From Rotaria sordida (Eukaryota > Rotifera > Eurotatoria > Philodinida > Philodinidae): a stretch of DNA of 64,000 bases. The translations under genes were made by a program, and so were the position numbers. Location: the NCBI GenBank assembly GCA_905250125.1, contig CAJNOL010000269.1, positions 1-64,000 of the forward strand. Reading direction: 5' to 3'. Shown piece by piece: positions 26,773-37,859 of the stretch (the stretch's first letter is position 1; every line of letters starts with the position of its first letter). Below the pieces are notes generated by a model. The model had not been told where the DNA came from and ran no database searches. It saw nothing but the letters and a program-made list of their open reading frames with translations.

Positions 26773-27990
26773 TTAAATTCTGCCTGTAGTTGTTGTAAAT
26801 ATATCAGGAAAAGGAACAAACATATGAGCAATATTATTTAAAGCTCTTGGATACCAATGAATTCCATTTTCATTTGTCTCGTTCTTATGAATCAAACCAA
26901 ATATTTGTTTAGCTTGATGAATCCAACGTAAAGGTGCCATAGCCATATGTCCTATATAATGATGATAAATAGATGCATAGCATGATGAACTAACATTATT
27001 GACAAGTAATGTTCCATGTTGAGTTATTGGTGTTGCATAGCCATGTTTAATTTGTAAATCAATCGAACGTATACGTGATGATTCTAATTGACCATTTTTT
27101 CCGGCAATAAATAATTTATGTTCATTGGAATCAATATAACGAGCTTGAATATATTGTTGATTACCAATGTAAAGAAGATGTTCAGGTGTTAGAGAAACTT
27201 GATGTCCTGATTCAGTTGTAAAGGTATAAAAAAGAGCTAGAGATAAAGAAAAAAGTTTTTTTTTTTAATTAACTACAACTGTTTTTTTTATTACCTGGCG
27301 AATTCTTCTCATAATGTAAAATAGCAATAATTTCTGTTGATATAATTTGATCATTATGATCAATAGCCAATACTTTTTCACCTATTTTAAGATTTTCAAT
27401 AGATATTTCATTTCCATTTGGTGTTTTTGTTGTATCATTTAAAGAAAAACATTGAGGTCTTGCTGAGAAAAAAAAAACATATAATAAATTATATATCTAA
27501 TTAATAATAAGATCATAAGAACTTACTAATAAATGGACATTCTTCACTTTTTTTTTCATCTTTATTTACACAACATTTTTGTGATAATTCAATTAATTCT
27601 GAAAGAGATCCACGTACGAACTATGATAAAGAAAAGTTATGTTTTAGTTAAATAAAAACATTTTTTTTTCTTTTCTTACTTCTTCTCCAATACAACCTCG
27701 TGTTTTTGTTTTAACACATTCCATAAAACGTTCAGCCATTGTACAAAATACTCTAATATTGCCTTTAGTAGCTGAAACTAAACCAACAGCATCAATAGCG
27801 ACACAACTGAGAATAGTTGCCGGATCAGCTAAAAAATCAAATAAATATTAATTCAGTTTTTTTTTGCTTGTTTGTTTCTAGAAAAAATTCTTCTACCTTC
27901 AACAGGACAATTAGCAGTCGATGATATTATTAAATCGAATCGCGACAAGAAGAATAAAGTTAAATAAAGAACACGATGACTACTCATCAT
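26773..27990 (-). CDS. Secreted Cys-rich protein with hedgehog-type Hint domain, 322 aa
   Basis: Exons (minus strand): 27897-27990, 27680-27828, 27527-27620, 27295-27462, 26773-27236, all in phase. Residues 1-26 form a signal peptide (VLYLTLFFL core). Residues 28-112 are a Cys-rich N-terminal domain that I do not recognise (Cys at about 28, 40, 60, 69, 77, 99-100 and 109). A Hint/Hog autoprocessing domain begins at Cys117 (CFSLNDTTKTPNG) and continues through NLKIGEKVLAIDHND, LTPEHLLYIG (Thr185, His188), TPITQHGTLLVNNV, Cys254 in SCYA, and GHMAMAPLRW, close to the hedgehog pattern. So the catalytic Cys and TxxH are kept, but the residue before Cys117 is Gln, not the Gly of hedgehog. No hedgehog signalling domain. 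The expected product is a secreted protein that cleaves itself and may attach a sterol or other group. Confidence 0.88.
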
Positions 27991-28376
27991 TTGTAGTTTG
28001 TAGTAATGAATATAAAATTGAATGATTGAAAAAAGAAGTTGTTCTTCTTCTCTTATATAGTTGAAGATTTGAATTATAAAAAATTCAAATCCATGTTGAT
28101 CCAACTATTGTTCTATTTTATTTATGTCTTAACATATATTCAATTGACTATCTTGAAAATACATCGCCTACTCTTTTGTCTCGTCAAAGCTTTGTCTTTA
28201 TGTATTTGATGATTATGATCATTATTATTATTCACATAATCAAGACGATTTCTTTGTTGTTTTTTCTATTTTCGATTACGAATACATATACATTTATTCA
28301 TATGTCTAATCTTGTCTGTTTACATAATCTTCTTTTTTTTTTGTAAGATTTATTCTTTTGTTCAGTTCAACAAATA
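27991..28376. promoter_or_regulatory. Divergent upstream region between Hint gene and LMBRD1
   Basis: 386 bp between two start codons pointing away from each other, so both promoters and 5' UTRs should lie here. No specific motif assigned; a TATTATTATTATT stretch sits near 28220. Confidence 0.45.
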
Positions 28377-31300
28377 ATGTTGATCTTAGCCTCACTTGGC
28401 AGTTGGTTGCCATTTGCTATTGTTACTTTAGTATGTATTGAGAATTTTCTTTTATTTATATAATATACAGTTTCTTGTTTTATTCGTATTGGGATTATTA
28501 GTTTATTATATTTTTTTCAATTACATTTACATTACGTTATCAACAAAGACGACATCGAGATTATTTGGTTACATTTGTTTGTTCAATTTCATTAATTATT
28601 GCTTTATTGACAGCATCATTGTTACCAACAGATGTTATTCTTGTATCATTTATGAAAAACCCTAATGGAACATTTAAAGTAAAGGAAAAATTTGAAATTT
28701 TTTAGAATTTATCACTGAATGTATATATATATATATTTTCTTTTTAAAGGAAGGGACACAAAATGAAACAACTAGAGATCATATTCAGAGATATGTTGAA
28801 ATTGGATATTATGGTACGTGAAAATTATTTATTCGAAAGAATAGAAGAATAAATCTGACTAATTAGAAAATCAATTTTTCTCAAAGTTATATAGAACTAA
28901 AAGAGCTATGTAAACAAATCAGATCTAACTTAACTTTGCAAAATTCAAATGAAATTCTAAAGATTAGATTCATTTGGAGATTCACATGTCATACATTTTG
29001 TTCGCATTATCTTCGGTAGAGCGCATATTATATCGAACAGTCTATCGGCGATTTGTGTCTGGTTCAAATCATATGGGTCTGATATGAATTTTAGACGTAA
29101 ATAAAATAACAAAAGAATAAATAGATCTTCTAGGTAGGAGACTATACATTTCCTTCAGTATTATTCTATATCTATGAATAGTTTGATACTTATTTTAATT
29201 TTTTCCTTCATTGATTTGTATTAAATTATTTTAGTATAAACTCAATCAACATATGAGTTTTTGATAGTTTCTTTTTATATAAATCTTTAAATTAGAAATC
29301 AAAATGTATTTAATCATCTTTAAGAGGTACAAATTATTTTACTAGAATGATTTTTATATGCAAAAAAAAGAACACCAGAATGCTTTTGGTTGATTTTAAG
29401 TCATCTTTTTTTATTTCTAGTTTTATATGGTCTTGTTCTTGTTATGGCTTTTCTTGTCAATCCATTTCTTTTCTTCTATTATGAAGAAAGAGAAGAACAA
29501 GAAAAAATATCACGAGTATGAAAAATATAAAAAATAATTTTTTATAAGAATATATTTCTTATTATTTGTTTATCTAGAGAATTTGTGCAGCATTAAAGTG
29601 GACGGCTGGATTTTTAATTTTTCTTATAGTTTTAATTATACTTGGGTATATATTTTTGTTTTTATTTTTCTTTAAATAATCTATTTTTTATTAGAATATT
29701 TGTTCCACAATTAGCTACATTACCATCGGATAATTCAACAAGTGAATGGGAGAATATTAAATATTTAATTAATCATTTTGATAGTTCAAGTAAATAAATA
29801 CATATTCTTTCAATTTAATTACAAAAAATATGAATATTTTTAGGAATAGAAGATTCAATATCATTTTCAATATTTACATTAAGTATTATTGGTTTCTTTC
29901 TTTTAACAGTTTATACAGTAAATAAATCTAATTGAAAATTTAAATAGACATATAAAAAAAATTTAATCTTTTCTGTAGGGTTATGGTTCAATTGCTTGTC
30001 CATTATTTTTAATTCGTGGTAAAAGAAGTGCACAATTACAACATCAAACTATCCAAGAACAACTTGCAGATATTCAAAATCAAATAAAAATATTAAGAGA
30101 TCGAGTAAATTAATTTTTATTTTTAAATAAGTAACGAATTTTTCACTTTATTAGTATCCACGTCGTGTTAAAATGCCATCTCGTGAGAGACATAAATTAG
30201 GTATATAAACTTGAATATATATATGTATACATATTCACTAAATTATTTATTTTTTTCTAGAGGAACTTGAACAAAAAGAAGCAGTATTAAGTCGTAATGA
30301 AGAATCAATTAAAATTGTACGTCGAAGTTTATTTTTTAAATGTCGTTTTATTTATCGACCTGTACAAATAATTCTTGGTGTTTTATTATTTTTATTTGCT
30401 TTACTTATATTTATATCATTATTATTAAGTAATATTAATAAATGTATACATTTTGTAAGTATTAAACATATATTTGCACAAGGAAATAAAACATTACCAA
30501 ATCCAATTGATATTATTATAACATGGACAGGAAAAGTAAGAAAAATAAATAAATAAAACTTTTATTTATTCAAATTTTTTTTGTTAAAAGTTTTATCCAG
30601 TGAGTTATATTGTTCTATCTCTTTTACTGATTTATATTATTGTAACATCACTTTTTGGTTTACAACAACTTGGTATTTGGTATTTTTGGGTTCGAGTAAG
30701 TAGATGATTTTTGTTGGTTTTTTTTTTTAAAATATTTTGTTTATTGTGTTCTTTTTTAAAGATGTATCGATTTTCTCGTGGACGAACTAAACCACAAGCT
30801 ATATTAATGCTTTCATCATTAATGATGTTTATTGTTGTTGCAATTAATGCTTTTGTTTATCTTCTTATACCTCAATATTCAATTTATGGTGACCAATATT
30901 ATGCTTCAGTGGTAAATGTATGTAATGATTTATAATACTACGTAGATTATTTTGAAAGTAAAAGTGCATTTGTTATGTTGAAAATATTTTAAATTGGAAT
31001 AGAACAAGAACTTTCGAGTTCAAGATAGATTTTATAGATAGGAGCAAATATCTGAATAGCAAGTTTTTAGCAATTGGTACATTAGTTTTTATGTGACGAG
31101 AACTCATGTATTATTCTGTAAAATGTATCGTTTATAGGCAATGAATATTTGTAAGAGAATATTCTTAGCTATCGAATGCTTTTTAACTCTATGTTTCAAA
31201 TATGAGATGATTGCTATTTAATGTTTACCTGATAGAGAGATCCTGAAAATGGACGAAATCAGATGTTGGCAAAGGAAAGCTTTACGACTGAAGTATTTTA

Positions 31301-32053
31301 GACTTATTGTTAGTCTCATAGAGATCCTTCATAGCCAAAATATGACGTAAAGCGATGGCTGATAATTGAAAAACTCTATTTGTTAAATACTAGAAAAATC
31401 TGTCATTTTTACAATGAACTAGACCGATTGATAATTTTATTGAAAAACTTACTTAAATTGTTATTGCTATTCTTAAGAACGTTTACATTCGATTATAATT
31501 TCAAGAAACTGATAAACGCTAAATGAAAATTTTATTTAATCATCAAGCCTTTACTGAATCTGTGAAATAGATTTTCATTTAAAATGCAGATGCTCAGTGC
31601 GATTTAAGTCAGAATACTCTTATTTTTGGAAATGTGAACTACAGTTTCATTTTATTTTCGTATTTGAAATCTTTTCATATATTTAGAATACAACAGTGAT
31701 TGTTCAACCGTGTACACAATATGTTACAACAGGTATAACTTCTATTTACTTGATTTTATTTCTAATTTATTTATTTTAGATCAATGTGAAATGACTGTAA
31801 TGGGCCGTATAATACTTCGATTTTTCTATAAAGTTTGGTTTTTTGGAGCTGTTTATTTTATTCTTAGTTGGTTATTTCTTATTGTAAGTAAATTTTATTG
31901 AATAAAAATATCTTATTTGGTTTCATTTAGGTTTTTCTGATAAGTTGTATAATGAAAATAATTCGTAATCGTGAATCAAATATTCAAGAATACACAGTTG
32001 AAAGTTTCTTAGAAGATGATGATGATAGTGAAACTGAGCCATTAATTCAATAA
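28377..32053 (+). CDS. LMBRD1: LMBR1-domain protein 1, lysosomal cobalamin transport factor, 15 exons, 533 aa
   Basis: Nine-pass lysosomal membrane protein that works with ABCD4 to release vitamin B12 from lysosomes. Exons: 28377-28430, 28502-28678, 28750-28813, 29421-29515, 29578-29645, 29695-29789, 29844-29917, 29979-30104, 30155-30200, 30261-30535, 30591-30695, 30762-30911, 31687-31732, 31780-31883, 31931-32053; phases agree throughout, and 533 aa fits the human length of about 540. Family-specific blocks: ASLLPTDVILVSFMKNPNGT, NPFLFFYYEE, CAALKWTAGF, NSTSEWENIK, TVYTGYGSIACPLFLIRGKR, YRFSRGRTKPQAILML, YKVWFFGAVYFILSWLFL, and an acidic cytosolic tail ending in EPLIQ, a possible lysosomal sorting signal. 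Two longer introns occur (28814-29420 and 30912-31686), the first containing a tRNA-like B box. Confidence 0.95.
29006..29070 (+). repeat. Degenerate tRNA-like (A box/B box) sequence in LMBRD1 intron
   Basis: TTCGGTAGAGCGC (around 29011-29023) resembles a tRNA D arm/A box, and GGTTCAAATC (29061-29070) matches a pol III B box at tRNA-like spacing. The T-arm stem does not pair and no acceptor stem is seen, so this is not a tRNA gene. It could be a tRNA-derived SINE remnant or chance. Confidence 0.3.
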
Positions 32054-32452
32054 GAAATTCAAAGTTTTAAACTTTACATCTATTTTATTTATTTATTTTG
32101 TTTGTTTCAATAATTAATTTTGTAATATATCTATTTTTATGCATTTGATTATTAAAAAATAGATAAATCATTAAAAAAAATTTTTGTTTTTATTTTTAAA
32201 TGTTTTTTTTTCATTGTGATTCATTATAAGAAGATAACGTTTGCTTTTGTTCAATATTTTTGAAGAATTAATTTTTTTTTTGAAGAATATTTTCAATTAT
32301 CATTATTTTTTTCTTCTATTGATTTAAATATGATATGAATATCGTGTTGACAATTTGAAGACTTTTTGTATTTTATTGAAAAGAAAATTCACCAAGTGGA
32401 CTTAATACTTCATCTTGATCGGTTAGATAACGTAGAATTCTATTTAAAATAG
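32054..32452. other. LMBRD1 3' flank
   Basis: Likely 3' UTR plus spacer; AT-rich; no coding signal. Confidence 0.45.
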
Positions 32453-33043
32453 GCATGCACCGAATCTGAACCGTTCAAATTCGATCTTGAGTTCAATCAT
32501 TTTTAATTAATTAATTAAATGAAATGAAAGTAAACTAAAAGAAAAGATTTTAGACTTGGCTACGGTAGATCTACATGCATTAAAACAATAATATAAAAGT
32601 TGCACAGACACAGGCATTCTTAAAGGAACAAGGAAGAGAAAGAATATCATTGTCTTCCGGCTATCTTGTGATATAAGTTGCTGCCTATCAACAGATTCAA
32701 TAGCCCGATATCCTCCTTACAACTAATATTAAACGTAGCTCTGGATAAAAAATCAGCCTGACGCAGACTTCTTGTGCTCAATTGCTTGAGCTCCTCATAC
32801 ATATTCGCTAGCTACAAGAGCAGGTGTATGTCACATGTGTGATATGTATCGAACAACGCAACTATTGATTGATTACGACGGTATCCTTAACAAAAATGTC
32901 TGAATCTGAACTTGATCGAACCTTAAGATGTTTCCATCACCGTCCATATGTCTCAAGAAACGATTTGGCGAATTACCTATGTACGCGACACTGTCTGAAC
33001 CAATTGAATAGTTCTTGAACCCGAGTTCGGAGCCGGTGCATGC
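32453..33043. mobile_element. Non-autonomous DNA element (MITE) with GCATGCACCG terminal inverted repeats, 591 bp
   Basis: The left end GCATGCACCGAATCTGAAC and the reverse complement of the right end GCATGCACCGGCTCCGAAC match at all but a few positions. The interior has no open frame of note. Flanks do not show a clear target duplication, so the superfamily is open; the GC-rich gaac-type ends recall hAT MITEs. It lies between LMBRD1 and the small secreted protein gene. Confidence 0.65.
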
Positions 33044-33140
33044 TTCATAAAGTTTTGTTTGAATAAAATATTATTAAATTATATGTAAAATTGTATCATT
33101 ATTATTAATCAATATTGTTAAAGAAATAATTGTGAATGCT

Positions 33141-33512
33141 TTAATGTGCTGAAAATAAAGTTTTTTTCTTATTAAATTTGGAAATATATTCACTAATATG
33201 ACGAATATCACGTAAGATATTATCATATTCAATTATATTTTTATCAAGAGTTTGAAAAAGTATTATTAATAAAGCAAGATCATCAGGTTTTAATTGAGAA
33301 AAATTTTGAATTTCATTAACATTGGTACAACGAGATGTTGACATCTTGTTTTCGTTTATTGATGGACGTTGTAATCCAAGAAGTTTTGTATTATAATATT
33401 TACTAGTTGTTGAAGTTTTATCACGTGTTATTTGATCAATTGCTTTACCAAGAGTTGTAGCAATAACAGCTAAGAAGAATAAAACAAATTTTAGTCGAAG
33501 TTTAAAGATCAT
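33141..33512 (-). CDS. Small putative secreted protein, single exon, 123 aa
   Basis: ATG at 33512. Residues 1-22 form a good signal peptide (LKFVLFFLAVIATTLGKA). The rest is hydrophilic, with one central Cys and a helical C-terminal half (LALLIILFQTLDKNIIEY). No dibasic pattern typical of neuropeptide precursors and no domain recognised. A single-exon gene among intron-rich neighbours. Confidence 0.55.
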   Translation of the reverse strand: MIFKLRLKFVLFFLAVIATTLGKAIDQITRDKTSTTSKYYNTKLLGLQRPSINENKMSTSRCTNVNEIQNFSQLKPDDLALLIILFQTLDKNIIEYDNILRDIRHISEYISKFNKKKTLFSAH

Positions 33513-34082
33513 TATTTCAAGGCTATGGAGAGAAATTCAATAACTATGACTGATGATTGATATTCCAGGATTTTTTTCTTTACACTAACAACCTTCTCTG
33601 GCCCTGATTATGTAAGAGGAATAGGAGAAAGTTAGATACCAAAAAATTATCGGTTTTTTTTCCGAGTGAATAGGGATGTTACTTTATCCTTGCTTTATAA
33701 ATACAATCTTTATTTTTATAAAGTAAAAACTAAAGAAAGATTTCTTTCTGTGATAGGTAAATAGGTAAATGCCTAGTATAACAAAAGGATATGTTAATCA
33801 ATATTCTTTCTTATTATCAGCATCAGTTCGATATGTAATATTATTACAAAAAATAAAGCTGATATATATATATATAAATATGTACAAAAAAAAAAGAAAT
33901 TTCTGTATATTTTATTTGTATCTATCATATCATAAACTCCTATGAACTACCCCTGGTAAAAATTAAATTTTCAGAAAAGATTATTTTATAAGTATAAAGT
34001 TATATTTATTCTTTATTATAAAGAGTAATAAAAAATAAACTAATACTTTTACTAGTGAACAATAATCTAAAAGAAACAATTT
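33513..34082. other. Intergenic, nothing recognised
   Basis: Upstream of the small secreted protein gene and downstream of the channel gene, both on the minus strand. AT-rich with a short TA repeat near 33860. Confidence 0.45.
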
Positions 34083-35064
34083 TTACTTTTTCAGAATACC
34101 TGCTAGAAGTTGTCCTACACTATATGTAGCTAAAGCAGCAAATATATAAAATATTAATCCAATCACAGTTGTAAATTGTGGTGAATCTAATTGTAAAATT
34201 TGTTCAGCTACTTCATTAACACCTTCCAATGTAATACACATATAATATGAATAAAGAGCTTCAGTATAATTTTCATATGGTTCATATGTACCTGAATTCC
34301 AAAATGATGTATCACCTTCAAAAGCTATTGAAAGTAATGCAAAAACTGTCACAATAACAAATTCTAATAATAATATATTATAGATACTAGATAAAGCAAT
34401 AAAAATTGTTTCAAGAACAAATCGTAAAAGACTATGAATACGTATTAAACGAATAGCATGTAATGTACGAAAAAGTCTTTGAATACTATTGATTTGTGGT
34501 ACACCAAGATAATCAGATACAAAAAGATTATAGACAAACTAATAAATTAAAAAAACAACGATGAAAAAAGAAATTTTTTTTGTTTTGATGAGATAGAAAT
34601 ATGACTAACTGGTGAATTAACAATTACACAAATAAGATCATAAAAATTCCAAATATCATAAAAAAACCAACGAACATCAGCATATAATTTACAAAATACT
34701 TCAATAAATAATGCCGCTAGAATATTAGATATTTATTAATAATTTTTATAAATGAAAAATTTTACAAACCTTGAGTAATTTCATGTGTAAGTTCGAAAAA
34801 TATTCTCATTTCGGGTATTTTATGTCCAATTAATAAAGAAATAAATGACCAAATAGATAAAATGAACATAATATATTCCCATAAATTTGTAGTTATTAAT
34901 TGTTGAAGACGAAGTTTTAATGTAGGCATGATAAATGAAAAATTTTTTGCTCGACTCATTGGATCTTTTTCTTCGGGTAAAACTCGAAAAGCAAATTGAC
35001 GTCGTTCAAATGGATTTGGAATATCATGAAAGAATTTATTTGACGATTCAGTTAAATGCATCAT
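34083..35064 (-). CDS. Single-domain voltage-gated cation channel, CatSper4-like, 285 aa
   Basis: Exons (minus strand): 34770-35064, 34610-34716, 34083-34538. One six-transmembrane ion-transport domain: S1 (WEYIMFILSIWSFISLLIG), S2 through FFELTHEITQAALFIEV, S3 (DIWNFYDLICVIV), S4 with R155, R158, R164, R167 and R173 at mostly three-residue spacing, S5 (LLLEFVIVTVFALLSIA), pore, S6. The pore ALYSYYMCITLEGVNEV aligns with the CatSper4 pore ALYTLFICITQDGWVDI (recalled). CatSper subunits form the sperm flagellar calcium channel as a heterotetramer. Oddities: the selectivity residue is Glu239 instead of Asp, the usual Trp is Val241, and the protein ends about six residues after S6 with no C-terminal coiled coil. 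An in-frame acceptor just upstream of the ATG, and coding-like sequence on the minus strand at 35265-35330, suggest extra N-terminal exons. Confidence 0.75.
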
Positions 35065-35548
35065 ATGAATTGATGATTGTTTCTTTTTTTCTATATAAAT
35101 CAGATATCGATTAGATTAAGATTATCTTTGTTACTTTTATTTCTTGTTTTGAAAGTAAACTTACTGTTGAATGTTACAATATTTTTATACTTGAAACAAT
35201 AGCGCGCTATTTTTTCTAATCAATCATATGAATTTGTTGTTTTTTATCTCAGTCAGTAACTTTATAAATTTGTCGATATCTTCTATTCTCAACAACTTCG
35301 ATCAATTCAAACATTCCCGATGGATCCTTAAAAACAATTTTATTCAATTAAAATAAATTAATTAAATTTATATATATTATTTACTTGAAGTTGATTAAGA
35401 TCAATTTTAAATGATTATTATTCAATAAACTTAACACATATTATTCTTCTTTTTCAGAAGAAGAGAGATAGATAGTAGAAAAAAAAAAACAAAAATTTGA
35501 TGAAGTAAAAAAATAAGTGCATTACTGTGATGCTTTTATATTTTGTCA
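35065..35548. other. Upstream of channel gene, possible extra exons
   Basis: The minus strand at about 35265-35330 reads DPSGMFELIEVVENRRYRQ between a TTTTTAAG acceptor and a GTTACT donor, so it may be an upstream exon of the channel gene. Phase to the main gene could not be settled. No transposon ends before 35549. Confidence 0.35.
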
Positions 35549-36101
35549 AGTGTGACACAGAGCTGCCCGCCTGGCCTGCTGCCTGGCAGGCGCCGGGTGG
35601 CCTGTCAGGCCAGGCCACCTGGCCAGGCTGAATTTTAAAATTTTGGCCTGGCCTGATCCGTCCACAATATATCTGGCCTAGCATGCAGGTCAGGCCAGGC
35701 GAAAGTTATCAGCCTGGGTCTCATGTAGTATTAATTCTTCAAGTCAATTTAAAATATGGCATGACGCCATAACTTGATGATTTTGTTCACTGATATGGTC
35801 GTTTATGATTAGTGAATAGTCTATTACATAAAAAGACTGAATGATTCTAATAAATACGAAAAAGAGTGCAATAAGTATGGCTAATTTATTTCAATGGAAT
35901 GTGGAAACAATTCCTCTATGTAGTCGGAGAGCAACAACATGTTTTGTTTTTGTGTTTTTTTTAATAGGCAATAAGTTCGGTTAAATAAAGTCATTAGATG
36001 ATATTTTTATTTTATCGTTTTCGTCTTCTACCTTTTCTATTCCAGCATCTTCAAATACAAATGCTTCATCATCATCTTTTTCTTCATCTATTAATATGAG
36101 C

Positions 36102-36801
36102 GATGTGCAGAGTAACCCTGTTTCGCCGTTCCTTACCGGGTAGAGTAGGATTGGGTGAAAAACCGATAAGTTAGGGTAGGGTTGAGGTGAGAGGTTCAGA
36201 GACTAGATTAAGATCAGAGTGCATTTATACAAAAAAGAAGTAGAGATATGCAGGGTAACTTCATCCTATTCTATCTTGTAGGGTAGAATGAGGGTATCAG
36301 CTCCATATGATAGGATCAGGATAGGACTACTGTCAAAGATAATAGGATAACACAGGGTTAAGGTTTGATCCGGACAGGACAGGGTTCCCGATTGTTTTGA
36401 GACATGGGAGGGGTTAAAAGTTCGCCAGAAAGTCTGAAAATTTTGGCAGAAAGTGTCTGATCTGGCTTTTTCGGAGGAAGCCGAGCAGTGGATGTTAAAA
36501 TCATCAGTTTTCTGTGAGATTTTGCAGGAAAAAACGTGTTTTCATTAGACTTTCTGTTGGAAAACGGTGAATATTTCTTGAAAACCATGTTTCTGTCAGA
36601 ATCTACTACGTGATTTTAAGAAATTTGGCAGAAAGTATCAGAAATTTTTGCAGAAAAACACACAAGTTTCCAATTTTTGCCGAAGAAAGACTCTCCATCA
36701 CTCCTAATCCGAAAGGCTGGGACAGGGTTGGACAGGATTAAGGTTAAAGAAATTTTCTTGCGGTAAGGTTAGGGTACGGAAAATGCTTACCCTGAACATC
36801 T
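36102..36801. mobile_element. Possible DNA element nested in the hAT element
   Basis: GATGTGCAGAGTAAC at 36102 and the reverse complement of the right side, AGATGTTCAGGGTAAG ending at 36801, form an imperfect inverted repeat. Between them lie many AGGGTAGGG/AGGATAGG-type motifs not seen elsewhere in the window. No target duplication was found, so nesting is a suggestion only. Confidence 0.35.
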
Positions 36802-36986
36802 GTAATTAACGTATTCTCAAACGCAATTGTTTCATCACCATCTTCTTTAAATTCGTCGTCATACTCTAGTGAGCATCTATAGGATTTATTAAGATATCAG
36901 ACAGAAAATTACCGTATTATTGATAATAGTGCGTCATCAGCTATTTCCATTTATTAGTCTGTACTCGAATCTTTATCTAAACTCAA

Positions 36987-37140
36987 CACAGACACAAGTG
37001 ATTTTTGAACGAGTTGTCGGACGTGCAAGTTGTCGAATATGTGAAAAACTTTGCTATGGACAACACAGCGGAACGGCCTATATGAAACAACACTCATCTG
37101 TTGTGGGCAATATGAAAAGATCCATACAACCATCAATGAA
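36987..37140 (+). pseudogene. BED zinc-finger fragment of a hAT transposase
   Basis: The plus-strand frame reads GRASCRICEKLCYGQHSG followed by TAYMKQHSSVV, matching the BED-finger layout C-x2-C ... H-x4-5-H-like found at the N-terminus of hAT transposases. The frame does not extend into an RNase-H-like domain. It lies inside the hAT element near its right end. Confidence 0.55.
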
Positions 37141-37859
37141 ACAAAGAATTCTAAAATATCAGTCAGCCTGGTTTCGCCTGCCCGTCCGTCCAGGCCAGGC
37201 CAGGCGGCAGGATGATCTTTAATTTTTAGCCTGACAGGGCAGCCTGTCCAAGTTAGAGCAGGCCAGGCCAGGCCGGAAAAAAGTGGCCTGTTGGCAGCTC
37301 TGAGTGTGACATCTATATTATCGTTTAAGGATTCATTCGTTTCTGTTATCAATAACTATAAAGATTAAAAATTTGTTGTTTTTGTTGTCTTGTCTTAACA
37401 TTATTTATTGAGAAAATTTTGATATTAGATAATGAAAAAAACTGTTCTTAATGAATATTATATGTACTCTTTTCTCATTATAGATATTAAATTAATTCTT
37501 AATTGAATTTATATGGGAATAAGACATGACAAAATTAATATATCTCGACCTGATATGCTTTGTCCAATTGAATTCAACGATGTTACAGAAGCTGGTTCAG
37601 TTTATATTGTGATACATAAGCCGAACGAAGAAGATAAAAAATGTGAAATCGAAAAAAGAAAACATTTTTCGGTAGCCATTGATGTTACTGGTATTGAAAA
37701 TAATACTTTTAATGTTTAATTTTATCAACTATTATTATAGGATCGTCGACAACAACTAAATTCGTTGCGACTCATATTGACTTGTACGTGGCGAGTTTAA
37801 CTGATCATACGACTTATATAGATTCTATGTTTAAAATTCGAATATGGGATCATTATTTC

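Larger units (their letters stand above)
35549..37310. mobile_element. hAT-type DNA transposon remnant with 8-bp target duplication, 1746 bp
   Basis: AGTGTGAC at 35549-35556 is repeated exactly at 37303-37310, an 8-bp target duplication as made by hAT elements. Element ends: (A)CAGAGCTGCC at 35557 and GGCAGCTCTG up to 37302, fitting the hAT CA-N-N-G-N-TG style. Both subterminal regions are packed with GGCCTG/CAGGCC copies (35573-35720 and 37175-37292), far more GC-rich than the surroundings, as expected for transposase binding sites. The interior keeps a BED-finger-like fragment near 37006-37100 but no full transposase, so it cannot move by itself. The precise duplication suggests a fairly recent insertion. 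Confidence 0.85.

Noticed and set aside
36358-36588. Minus-strand open frame in the hAT element
   Set aside because: Composition follows the G-rich repeat block; no domain or transposase similarity.
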